From Eledone cirrhosa (Eukaryota > Mollusca > Cephalopoda > Octopoda > Eledonidae), in contig OZ024759.1 of the NCBI GenBank assembly GCA_964016885.1, forward strand, positions 10,066,768 to 10,130,767: a DNA stretch of 64,000 bases, in the 5' to 3' direction. The position numbers and the translations under genes were made by a program. The notes beneath the pieces are model-generated. The model was given only the letters and a program-made list of their open reading frames with translations. It was not told the origin of the DNA and ran no database searches. This document shows, in pieces, positions 31,795 to 41,576 of the stretch. Position 1 is the first letter of the stretch. Every line of letters starts with the position of its first letter.

Positions 31795-32455
31795 GAGTTG
31801 AGAGCTACATGTGGTGAAAGTGGTGATACATGTGGTGAAAGAGGCACCACGTGTGGTGAAAGTAGTGCCATATATGGTGGAAGTGGTGCCACGTGTGGTG
31901 AAAGTGGTGCCGTGTGTGGCGAAGGTGGTGCCACATGTGGTGGAAGTGGTGCCGCGTGTGGTGAAAGTACCACCCCATGTGGTGAAAGTGTTGCCACATG
32001 TGATGGAAGTGGTTCCGTGTGTGGCAAAAGTGGCGCCACATGTGGTGAAAGTGGTTCTGCATGTGGTGAAAGTGGTGTCGCGTGTGGCGAAAATGGTGCC
32101 GTGTGTGGCAAAAGTGGTTCCACATGTGGTCGAAATGGTGCCACATGTGGTGGAAGTGGTGCCGCATGTGGTGGAAGTGGTGCCCGCGTGTGGAAAAAGT
32201 GGTGCCACATGTGGTGAAAGTGGTTCTGCATGTGGTGCCGCGCGTGGAAAAAGTGGTGCCACATGTGGTCGAAGTGGTGCCCGTGTGTGGCAAAAGTGGT
32301 GTCACATGTGGTCGAAGTGATGCCACATGTGGTGGAAGTGGTGCCCGCGTGTGGCGAAAGTGGTGCCGCGTGCGGCAAAAGTGGTGCCACATGTGGTCGA
32401 AGTGGTGCCACATGTGGTGGAAGTGGTGCCGTGTGTGGTGAAAGAAAGGTGAAGT
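31795..32455. repeat. 21-bp minisatellite, about 31 copies
   Basis: Unit agtggtgccacatgtggtgg a. A period of 21 keeps several frames open on both strands (GESGATC, PPHVAPL and others). None starts or ends at splice sites. It ends five bases from the donor of exon 32466-32538. Confidence 0.95.
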
Positions 32456-32465
32456 GAGAAGTTAC

Positions 32466-32538
32466 CTGTAGCTGCTACAACTTTCATGTATCTCTGGAGT
32501 GACAGGACTGTCTCATTGTCAGAAGAATCAACATCAGA
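32466..32538 (-). CDS. Internal exon of a BLNK/SLP-76-like adaptor (exon C)
   Basis: A 73-nt minus-strand exon with acceptor gatgttgtgtttttccag and donor GTAACT. Phase 0 reads SDVDSSDNETVL, then SLQRYMKVVAAT, leaving a G. It joins exon 45416-45441 in frame so that the acidic run reads GWSDDHFSDVDSSD. Human BLNK has W-S-D-D-F-D-S-D in its acidic tyrosine region, which is the main reason for the family call. Y-M-K-V is a possible SH2-binding tyrosine site. The exon lies between two long minisatellites that do not invade it. Confidence 0.65.
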
Positions 32539-32559
32539 CTGGAAAAACACAACATCAAT

Positions 32560-35140
32560 ATCGTACATATATATATGTGACAGAGGGTATATAAAGGTGT
32601 GTATATAAAGATGTGTATATATGTGACAGAGGGTATATAAAGATGAGTATATATGTGACAGAGGGTATATAAAGGTGTGTATATATGTGACAGTGTGTAT
32701 ATAAAGGTGTGTATATATGTGACAGTGGGTATATAAAGGTGTGTATATATGTGACAGTGGGTATATAAAGGTGTGTATATATGTGACAGTGGGTATATAA
32801 AGGTGTGTATATATGTGACAGTGGGTATATAAAGGTGTGTATATATGTGACAGTGGGTATATAAAGGTGTGTATATATGTGACAGTGGGTATATAAAGGT
32901 GTGTATATATGTGATAGTGTGTATATAAAGGTGTGTATATATGTGACAGTGGGTATATAAAGGTGTGTATATATGTGATAGTGTGTATATAAAGATGTGT
33001 ATATATGTGACAGTGTGTATATAAAGATGTGTATATATGTGACAGTGGGTACATAAAGGTGTGTATATATGTGACAGTGGGTATATAAAGATGTGTATAT
33101 ATGTGACAGTGTGTATATATGTGACAGTGGGTATATAAAGGTGTGTATATATATGTGACAGTGTGTATATAAAGATGTGTATATATGTGACAGTGGGTAT
33201 ATAAAGGTGTGTATATATGTGACAGTGGGTATATAAAGGTGTGTATATATATGTGACAGTGGGTATATGAAGGTGTGTATATATGTGACAGTGTGTATAT
33301 AAAGATGTGTATATATGTGACAGTGGGTATATAAAGGTGTGTATATATGTGACAGTGGGTATATAAAGATGTGTATATATGTGACAGTGGGTATATAAAG
33401 GTGTGTATATATGTGCCAGTGGGTATATAAAGGTGTGTATATATATGTGACAGTGGGTATATGAAGGTGTGTATATATGTGACAGTGTGTATATAAAGAT
33501 GTGTATATATGTGACAGTGGGTATATAAAGGTGTGTATATATGTGACAGTGGGTATATAAAGGTGTGTATATATGTGACAGTGGGTATATAAAGATGTGT
33601 ATATAAAGATGTGTATATATGTGACAGTGTGTATATAAAGATGTGTATATATGTGACAGTGTGTATATAAAGGTGTGTATATATATGTGACAGTGTGTAT
33701 ATAAAGATGTGTATATATGTGACAGTGGGTATATAAAGGTGTGTATATATGTGACAGTGTGTATATAAAGATGTGTATATATGTGACAGTGGGTATATAA
33801 AGGTGTGTATATATGTGACAGTGGGTATATAAAGGTGTGTATATATGTGATAGTGTGTATATAAAGGTGTGTATATATGTGACAGTGGGTATATAAAGGT
33901 GTGTATATATGTGATAGTGTGTATATAAAGATGTGTATATATGTGACAGTGTGTATATAAAGATGTGTATATATGTGACAGTGGGTACATAAAGGTGTGT
34001 ATATATGTGACAGTGGGTATATAAAGATGTGTATATATGTGACAGTGTGTATATAAAGATGTGTATATATGTGACAGTGTGTATATAAAGGTGTGTATAT
34101 ATGTGACAGTGGGTATATAAAGGTGTGTATATATATGTGACAGTGTGTATATAAAGATGTGTATATATGTGACAGTGGGTATATAAAGGTGTGTATATAT
34201 GTGACAGTGGGTATATAAAGGTGTGTATATATATGTGACAGTGGGTATATGAAGGTGTGTATATATGTGACAGTGTGTATATAAAGATGTGTATATATGT
34301 GACAGTGGGTATATAAAGGTGTGTATATATGTGACAGTGTGTATATAAAGGTGTGTATATATGTGACAGTGGGTATATAAAGGTGTGTATATATATGTGA
34401 CAGTGGGTATATGAAGGTGTGTATATATGTGACAGTGTGTATATAAAGATGTGTATATATGTGACAGTGGGTATATAAAGATGTGTATATATGTGACAGT
34501 GGGTATATAAAGGTGTGTATATATGTGACAGTGGGTATATAAAGGTGTGTATATATATGTGACAGTGGGTATATGAAGGTGTGTATATATGTGACAGTGG
34601 GTATATAAAGGTGTGTATATATATGTGACAGTGTGTATATAAAGATGTGTATATATGTGACAGTGGGTATATAAAGATGTGTATATAAAGATGTGTATAT
34701 ATGTGACAGTGTGTATATAACGGTGTGTATATATATGTGACAGTGTGTATATAAAGATGTGTATATATGTGACAGTGGGTATATAAAGGTGTGTATATAA
34801 AGATGTGTATATATGTGACAGTGTGTATATAAAGGTGTGTATATATATGTGACAGTGTGTATATAAAGATGTGTATATATGTGACAGTGGGTATATAAAG
34901 GTGTGTATATATGTGACAGTGGGTATATAAAGGTGTGTATATATGTGACAGTGTGTATATAAAGGTGTGTATATATGTGACAGTGGGTATATAAAGGTGT
35001 GTATATATGTGACAGTGTGTATATAAAGGTGTGTATATATGTGACAGTGGGTATATAAAGGTGTGTATATATGTGACAGTGGGTATATAAAGGTGTGTAT
35101 ATATGTGACAGTGGGTATATAAAGGTGTGTATATATGTCA
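32560..35140. repeat. 32-bp minisatellite, about 80 copies
   Basis: Unit ggtgtgtatatatgtgacag tgggtatataaa, with variants gatgtg, cagtgtg and a longer atatatatg form. Since 32 is not a multiple of three and no frame contains a stop, all minus-strand frames stay open for hundreds of codons (THLYIPTVTYIHTF). A rare gtgggtacat variant at 33045 and 33981 marks a duplicated block of about 936 bp. Confidence 0.96.
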
Positions 35141-35345
35141 TTCGAAGCACTCTACACGTTTTCTGGAGTATAATATCAATGATATTAATAAATGGAAACT
35201 ATATTTATTGTATTATATATATTTCAAGGGTACCAAAATTTTGGTACGCTCTCTTCAGATAAAATACAAAATTTGTTTTATAAATGGTGACATACCCAAG
35301 AAACCAGACCTTATCGGTTCAGGTTCAGTTTATTCATATATATAT
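35141..35345 (-). mobile_element. Hammerhead-bearing retroelement unit, minus strand
   Basis: Shares the plan of the right arm at 16168-16337: an accatacccaag-type leader, a ttataaa block, then the ribozyme and an AATAAATAT end. It lies between the 32-bp array and an AT run. Confidence 0.6.
35207..35265 (-). ncRNA. Hammerhead ribozyme, intact core
   Basis: Minus strand: stem I ATTTTAT with ATACAAT (one mismatch), CTGAAGA (35252-35258), stem II GTACCAAAA/TTTTGGTAC with an inner GAGC/CCTT segment, GAAA (35222-35225), stem III ATA-TA-TAT, cut after 35214. Position four of stem II is C opposite C. Confidence 0.75.
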
Positions 35346-35707
35346 ATATACTAAGAATAATGAGTTCTAAACTCAGGCAGTCCTTTACAATGAAATAGCT
35401 CAAAGAAAGAAGTATTTCTGAGCCGTGTAATACAAGTTAATATAAATTAATATATATGATAAAACACAAATACCAACATATACGTGTTTGTATTGTAAAT
35501 GACTAAGTTAGCTAGATTGAAAGATACTAATTATAATAATACAGTTTGCCTGTCTCGATTTAAAATAATAAATCAATAAAAACAAACGATATTGGCAAAT
35601 GGCCGTGGTACTTAGACAAATTTAAATTTCAAAATCAAACCTGTTCCGTAGATAACACTTATATGTTGGTATTTGTGTTTTATCATATATATTAATTTAT
35701 ATTAACT

Positions 35708-35757
<50 letters not shown>

Positions 35758-35760
35758 TCC
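35346..35760. repeat. Inverted repeat with 53-bp arms plus AT run
   Basis: Arms at about 35434-35486 and 35661-35712 (tgataaaacacaaatacca and its complement) with a 174-bp spacer; the right arm ends in 40 bases of AT. Probably another terminal-repeat pair; no hammerhead core was seen. Confidence 0.7.
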
Positions 35761-35975
35761 AGTTCCTCGGAGGACTAACAACACACCCAGTAGCTAGACA
35801 TATCGATGTATTGACAGAGTGAAACACACTTCAACAACATGTGTACCTGTCTTTTCCTCACCACTTCGGACTGCCTGAAGAGGTCACAGTCAATAATATC
35901 TGCCACCTAAATATATGCACCAGTAAATTTATAATTTATAATAAACAAAGCCAAATTTTACATATTTGACTTACT

Positions 35976-36012
<37 letters not shown>

Positions 36013-36016
36013 TATA
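35761..36016. other. Unassigned sequence and AT run
   Basis: Contains ctgcctgaagaggtcacagt, related to the centre of the palindrome at 15581-15976, so it may be a terminal-repeat fragment. AT repeat at 35981-36010. Confidence 0.4.
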
Positions 36017-36103
36017 GGAATGAGTAGGACCCACTCTACTACCCTAAGTATTGAGTACTTTGGTGCGTTATGGTCCATCTGGTTCCTTACCACATTTCCT
36101 TCG

Positions 36104-36135
<32 letters not shown>

Positions 36136-36216
36136 CGAAGGGAATGTGGTAAGGAACCAAGTGGACCATAACGCACCAAAGTACTCAATACTTAGGGTAG
36201 TAGAGTGGGTAATAGG
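36017..36216. mobile_element. Palindrome of repeat P, about 88-bp arms
   Basis: Arms 36017-36104 and 36129-36216 separated by an AT run. Arm text gtattgagtactttggtgcg and its complement. The right arm continues without break into the hammerhead-bearing unit at 36217-36720. Confidence 0.8.
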
Positions 36217-36720
36217 AACAAGTAAGACCCCGACGGCTGAGCTGAATTCTGTACTGAATGAAAATTTATTCTGGTATTTAAATAGCCGAGCTTATCAAGG
36301 GGTAATTCCATATATGGTCAAAGAGATAATCACCAGGATTGGTCACATCACAAGTTAGTAGTAAATCTGTGATGGCAAATTGGTGGGAGAAGGGGTAGCT
36401 AAACCTGCTGGTAGGAGAAAAAGGGAGAGGGGGTGGAGTAGACCCATTCATGCGTTGGTAGTGCCAGCTACAGCTGGGCGTGAGGTTAAAGAGGATGTTC
36501 TTGAAGCCTTCACCTCTTCCCCTGTGAGCCCTAATTCTCCTCCACAGTTCCCTTGTCGTTTTAACTTGGATTGCCTCAAGAACGTAGCCTTATTATGTAA
36601 GAAGCTGTCTGATGAGATCATGGCATTGGATACCCGGAATCGTGTGGCCACTGTCGTCATTGAAATATGTATTACAGCCTTATCAATAAAGGACTTTAAC
36701 ATCTGAAACTACTTTGCATT
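36217..36720 (+). mobile_element. Penelope-type terminal repeat with hammerhead
   Basis: Continues repeat P (aggaacaagtaagaccccga). A plus frame of 108 codons and a minus frame of 84 codons cross it, but neither resembles a known protein. Downstream of the ribozyme, caataaaggactttaacatc lies before the AT run. Size and ribozyme position agree with a Penelope terminal repeat; no RT is attached. Confidence 0.6.
36604..36678 (+). ncRNA. Hammerhead ribozyme, intact core, long stem II
   Basis: Stem I GCTGT/ACAGC, CTGATGA (36609-36615), stem II pairing GATCATGGCA with TGTCGTCATT (C opposite C at position four), GAAA (36662-36665), stem III ATA-TG-TAT, cut after T36673. Confidence 0.75.
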
Positions 36721-36727
36721 TTCTTAC

Positions 36728-36769
<42 letters not shown>

Positions 36770-37290
36770 ATAAATGACAATCAAAGAGTGTTTAAAACAT
36801 TTAATCACTTACAATTGTTTCATCCTAGCACAAGGCTGGAATCATCAGGAATTCCGGCCTTGCGCTAAGATGAATCAATCAGAAGTGATTAAATGTTTTA
36901 AACACTCTTTGATTGTTGTTTATAAAGTATTTCGGCTCTGTAGTATACTTGGTATTTTACATTGAGCTATTTTCATACTTGTAATTGGGTAATATTTATC
37001 ATTACCCACATATATATATATATGTATGTGTGTGTGTGTGTGAGGTATCAAAACATATCAAATATGTTTGATTTTTGTGCTTTTCAATAAACCAGCTCAA
37101 TAGACTTTATCCAGAGCAATAATAATTCAAATATAAAAGATATATATATATGTATATATATATATAGAGAGAGAGAGAAAGGACCATATATCTGTGAGAA
37201 AACACAATATATTGTATATATACATAGCACATATTTCAAAGAAAAATATGTACTCTAGATGGAAACAAACTAGACTATCACTACAATATG
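36721..37290. repeat. AT runs and an inverted repeat
   Basis: Inverted arms at 36777-36837 and 36856-36917 (caatcaaagagtgtttaaaa and complement). The inner ttacaattgtttcatcc also occurs at 43050 and, inverted, at 45310. AT, GT and GA runs at 36735-36765, 37010-37050 and 37140-37180. The remainder is unassigned. Confidence 0.65.
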
Positions 37291-37295
37291 AAAAC

Positions 37296-38100
37296 ACTAT
37301 CATCATCATCATCATCATCATCATCATTTTATGTCCGCTTTTCCCTGCTTGCAAGGGTGGGACGGGTCCTATTCAGCACAGCATCTCTCCACTCGTCACG
37401 GTCCCTCGTCATCTCCACCGTCAGCTTCAATGATCTGATGTCTGTTCTCACCACCTCCGCCCATGTTTTTCGTGGTCTACTTCTACCACGTCTTCCTTCA
37501 ACTGGCAATTCCTGGCACTTCTTCACCCATTGGTTATCCTCCATGCGCATCACATGTCCATACCACCTCAGTCTCCTCTCCCGTACACTACATTTTATCC
37601 CTCTCAGACAGTTTCTCTCTCAACACATCACATGTCCATACCATCTCAGTCTCCTCTCTCGCACACTACATTCTATCTCTCTCAACACATCACATGTCCA
37701 TACCACCTCAGTCTCCTCTCCCGTACACTACATTCTATCCCTCTCAGACACAGTTTCTCTCTCAACACATCACATGTCCATACCACCTCAGTCTCCTCTC
37801 CCGTACACTACATTCTATCCCTCTCAGACACAGTTTCTCTCTCAACACATCCATGCTGGGTCGTTCACGCACATTTACACTGCACATCCAACGGAGCATG
37901 CTTGCCTCATTTCTCTCCAGCCGTCGCATATCCTCTGCGGTTGCTGCCCATGTCTCACTACCATACAGCATCACGCTCTTCACACAGGCATCATACAACC
38001 GGCCTTTCGTACGCAGGGAGAAACCCTTCTTCGTCAACAGAGGAAGCAGCTCCCTAAACTTCTTCCAACCTGTCCTTATTCTAGATACTATGGCCTCAGT
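37296..38100 (-). pseudogene. LINE reverse transcriptase C-terminal remnant with internal tandem copies
   Basis: The minus strand starts near 38090 (ASTIVSRIRTGWKKFRELLP-like), continues LYDACVKSVMLYGSETWAAT, RLERNEASMLRWMCSVNV and RRLRWYGHVM, and ends VLNRTRPTLASREKRT at 37329, followed by the GAT tail (37296-37325). Between 37553 and 37850 the HVM region is repeated four times at spacings of 78, 62 and 80 bases, which breaks the frame. Its last codons are the sequence used as tail by SINE family 1. Confidence 0.88.
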
Positions 38101-38107
38101 ATATTAT

Positions 38108-38360
38108 ATATATATACTATTCCTCCGAGCGAAGCCGGGTACCTATATATTATATATATATACTAGCTGAGGTACTCGGTTTCACTTGGAGGAATAGTTA
38201 AGAGAAGACAGATAAAAGAGAAAACGACTGTATTGGATGACATTACAATCTCATCTCATACTAGAGAACACATCCAATACAGTCATTTTCTCTGTTCTCC
38301 ATCTTCTCTTAACTATTCTCCTGGGCAAAGCCGGGTACCTAAGCTAGTATATAATATATG
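38108..38360. mobile_element. Fold-back MITE, 187 bp, plus partial copy
   Basis: Termini actagctgaggtactcgg and ccgggtacctaagctagt (38162-38348) continue as inverted arms of about 62 bases (ggaggaatagttaagagaag and complement). A truncated copy with gcgaagccgggtacctatat precedes it. TA-rich flanks fit a TA-targeting element, but the duplication is ambiguous in AT repeat. Confidence 0.75.
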
Positions 38361-38865
38361 ATAGTGTTTTCATATTGTAGTGATAGCCTAGTTTGAATGT
38401 ATGTACCTTGCCTATCTGGATTACACCCAGTATGATTTTGGGACTGACCGGCGCATGGAACCTAGGGACAGCTGGAGATTGTGTATAGTTCACTAGCTAC
38501 AAATTTTTCTTGTGACACTAAACTCTGCCAGTTACAGACTGCGCATCAGCATGTGACATCTCTCTCCACAAAGTTCGATCACCAGCAGCAGAGTTCAAAG
38601 AGCAAAGATCAAGTCCAGTCCATAGGTTGACATTGTTAAGCCATTTTGGCTGCTGGCCTCTGCTTCTCTTACCAGCCAACCTTCCTTCCTTCCAGGCATA
38701 TCCTACTCACACCAGGAGTTGGTTTTTCTTATGTGACAACTATAGTTTGAGTATTGACTTGACAATTGATGTAATTGGTCTAAGTTTGGTAATGTTGAGC
38801 AGCTCACTGATACAGATACGGTCGTTGAGCCGCTTGCCAGTCTTAAGTCTCTATGAATACATGGC
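38361..38865 (-). mobile_element. Probable LINE fragment
   Basis: The text from tccacaaagttcgatcacca to gtcttaagtctctatg looks like a region upstream of the HGSETWA segment in a LINE, minus strand. Recognition is from memory of cephalopod repeats, and frames are broken. Confidence 0.4.
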
Positions 38866-38869
38866 ATAT

Positions 38870-39058
38870 AATTGTTTCTACTTTAGGCACAAGGCCAGCA
38901 ATTACCCAGTTCATTACTGGTACTTTATTTTATCGACCCCGTAAGGATGAAAGGCAAAGTCAACCTCGGCGGGATTTGAACTCAGATCGTAAAGGGACGT
39001 AACTATGCTGGAAAGCATGGCGTCCGACCCTCTACTGATACTGCCAATCCACCGCCGT
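38870..39058 (-). mobile_element. SINE family 3
   Basis: Full A box, B box and body on the minus strand, ending in the caattatatg side. Confidence 0.9.
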
Positions 39059-39687
39059 ATATATTACGACAACATCTGGCAATGGATGCCCTCCTAGCTA
39101 CACTCGGCTGCTTGGGTCTGTCCACCTAGCTTGAGTGCTTGGAAATAAATTAAATTTCCCTTTTCTACGGTAAACTGTAGTTACTCGAAACGGTCGGTGG
39201 AGTGTTGGGCTCTGGGGGGGGGGGTCACCTTATTTGGGTGTTGTTAACCACCATACCTTACTTCTAACATTGAACTATAAGTGGAACCCAAAGCAGATAG
39301 TAAATTAGCTTAGCTTAACTAAACGGTAATTCACCGGCCAACTGTGCGGAATCTACTTGTTTAATTATACTTCAAACATTTTTAAACACTCAATTTTAAT
39401 TTTCTATCCCTAAAATTAACCCTAACTCTAGCTTCTAAATGTTTTTAACCAAAACATTTTTCTACTTGATATGTAACTAGAACATCCTCCACTCCTGTAT
39501 GTTGCATACCTTCCATGAGTGTATATAACTTAGCTTGACCCAAGCAGCTTATCCCTATCTGTAACACAATACCGTCTCACTGCTGTGATATCAATAACAA
39601 TTGTATATTTAGTGGAACACTCTCACAGCACGATCAATAAACAGCTATGTATGTGAAAACTTATTATTATGCTTATTTTGGGCGGTG
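39059..39687. other. Unassigned sequence, possible solo LTR
   Basis: A G run at 39217-39226. 39470-39660 has a gtatataacttagc TATA-like motif and a later caataaacagc polyadenylation-like signal, the usual order in an LTR, but no clear TG...CA ends with a target duplication were found. Confidence 0.3.
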
Positions 39688-40262
39688 GATTGGCAGTATC
39701 GGTAGAGGGTCGGACGCCATGCTTTCCAGCATAGTTACGTCCCTTTACGATCTGAGTTCAAATCCCGCCGAGGTTGACTTTGCCTTTCATCCTTACGGGG
39801 TCGATAAAATAAAGTACCAGTAATGTACTGGGTAATTGCTGGCCTTGTGCCAAAAATAGCAACAATTATGCTTATTTTGGTGGATTGGCAAAATCGGTAG
39901 AGGGTCGGACGCCATGCTTTCCAGCATAGTTACGTCCCTTTACGATCTGAGTTCAAATCCCGCCGAGGTTGACTTTGCCTTTCATCCTTACGGGGTCGAT
40001 AAAATAAAGTACCAGTAATGTACTGGGTAATTGCTGGCCTTGTGCCAAAAATAGCAACAATTATGCTTATTTTGGTGGATTGGCAAAATCGGTAGAGGGT
40101 CGGACTCATGCTTTGCAGCATAGAGTTACGGCTCTTTCCATTCTGAGTTCAAATCCCGTCGAAGTTAACTTTGCCTTTCATCCTTACGGGGTCGATAAAA
40201 TAAAGTACCAGTAATACACTGGGTTAATTGCTGGCCTTGTGCCAAAAGTAGAAGCAATTATC
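39688..40262 (+). mobile_element. Three SINE family 3 copies in tandem, plus strand
   Basis: Units of about 185-195 bp starting at 39681, 39871 and 40067, each joined by attatgcttattttggtgga. The joints are the same, so copies 2 and 3 grew by tandem duplication and not by independent insertion. Confidence 0.9.
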
Positions 40263-40541
40263 TGTAATACAATATTCTTCACCCGTCCTCCTTCTCCAGC
40301 CTGCTGTCTGAAGTCTGCTAGAATTAGGAGGTAGTAATGATTTGCCTGACAAACTATATATCCCCCTAACTACTTATTAAATGAGCAGGAAGATAACTTC
40401 ACTCAGAGAGTAGAGAGCAGAGTAGCAACATGCTGGCCCATTCCTCTCTCAGTCAAAAACATAAACACACATTTTTCCCTCTCTTTTTTCTGTGCTTGTT
40501 TCCTTAAGGTCTACCACCATTCCGCTGGTATACATCTATTA
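40263..40541. other. Unassigned sequence
   Basis: Py-rich near 40470-40500; no exon or element was recognised. Confidence 0.35.
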
Positions 40542-40612
40542 TGCAATGTACACCTGAAGATGTCACCGGGTTATTACACAACCTGGTCACTGAAATGTGC
40601 ATAGTGTTTGCA
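40542..40612 (+). ncRNA. Hammerhead ribozyme, intact core, two-part stem I
   Basis: Stem I: TGCAA/TTGCA and ACAC/GTGT with a TGT bulge. CTGAAGA (40554-40560); stem II GTCACCGGGTT with AACCTGGTCAC; GAAA (40592-40595); stem III ATG-TG-CAT; cut after A40603. The bulge in stem I and the C-C mismatch in stem II could make the tertiary contact that natural hammerheads use. Confidence 0.8.
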
Positions 40613-40826
40613 GAAAATAAAAAATTAAGGAACTTCAACATATTTGGCCTCCTGTCATTTCACTTTATAATACATTTACTCTGTTCCTGCACCACCACCA
40701 TCATTCAACATCAAAGATGGATGCATTGTTTTTCTCGTATTACATCATGATTAACACTGCAGAATGACCAGTTCTAACCAGTGGTAAACCCCTAAATTTA
40801 AATGTATATATATCAAACCCAAGTCC
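40542..40826 (+). mobile_element. Retrozyme-like hammerhead element (family H2), plus copy
   Basis: About 280 bp running from the stem I strand of a hammerhead to caaacccaagtcc. An inverted copy with about 95 percent identity lies at 41295-41576. It has no coding capacity. Size and ribozyme match metazoan retrozymes or a Penelope terminal repeat. Confidence 0.75.
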
Positions 40827-41078
40827 ACCATTTGCCTCCATCATGGATCAACTAAGCAGTCTTGCTATATTAACACATTTTGATCTGCTTATCTTCAAGA
40901 ACTATGCCTGTAAATAACATTATTTTTTCTTTCACATTGCCTTATGCTCCACATTACGCCTTCTGGTGTGAGTTACGTTTGTTGCTACCCTTCGTATTAG
41001 TGTGTGTTTGGTTATTACTCTTATTACTATTTTTCCTCAAGGACATATTGTGAGAAATAATGTTGTAACTATGTGTTT
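40827..41078. other. Probable 3' non-coding part of the Penelope-like element
   Basis: Lies between the last RT codons (minus strand) and the plus-strand hammerhead unit. No GIY-YIG domain is visible. Confidence 0.4.
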
Positions 41079-41294
41079 TTATAGGTAGGAACTCGATCTC
41101 ATTATTTGGCCTGATCTAGCTAATGCCTGATTATAGTATTGTGAGTTTTTGCTAAATATGGTTTCGTCATAAGATAGATTAGAGATTCTATTGGATATTC
41201 CTTTAGAGATAGAGTTTAATATTGATCTAGGGTGATTAGACTTGGTATCTACGTAAATTAGTTTTTCGTTAGGTTTATGGAATGGTGTATATAT

Positions 41295-41576
41295 TTGGAC
41301 TTGGGTTTGATATATATACATTTAAATTTGGGGGTTTACCACTGGTTAGAACTGGTCATTCTGCAATGTTAATCATGATGTAATACGAGAAAAACAATGC
41401 ATCCATCTTTGATGTTGAATGATGGTGGTGGTGCAGGAACAGAGTAAATGTATTATAAAGTGAAATGACAGGAGGCCAAATATGTTAAATTTCCTTAATT
41501 TTTTATTTTCTGCAAACACTATGCACATTTCAGTGACCAGGTTGTGTAATAACCTGGTGACATCTTCAGGTGTACA
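41295..41576 (-). mobile_element. Retrozyme-like hammerhead element (H2) inserted in the RT
   Basis: A 282-bp insert, minus orientation, flanked by a 21-bp duplication tttatggaatggtgtatata t at 41274-41294 and 41577-41597. The insert begins directly at the hammerhead stem I and ends at the same caaacccaagtcc point as the plus copy. It has no frame of its own. Confidence 0.85.
41511..41573 (-). ncRNA. Hammerhead ribozyme, intact core, 5'-trimmed stem I
   Basis: Same as 40542-40612: CTGAAGA (41563-41569), stem II GTCACCAGGTT/AACCTGGTCAC, GAAA (41528-41531), stem III ATG/CAT, cut after 41520. Outer stem I strand TGCAA is missing because the insert starts at that point, leaving ACAC/GTGT. Confidence 0.75.

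Noticed and set aside
31686..32441. Several frames of 119-241 codons on both strands
   Set aside because: All are readings of a 21-bp minisatellite.
32302..35150. Minus-strand frames of 562 and 888 codons (THLYIPTVTYIHTF)
   Set aside because: Stop-free 32-bp minisatellite. Only the 73-nt stretch at 32466-32538 has splice sites and non-repetitive sequence.
36380..36706. 108-codon plus frame
   Set aside because: It lies within a hammerhead-bearing terminal repeat, crosses the ribozyme and has no recognisable domain.
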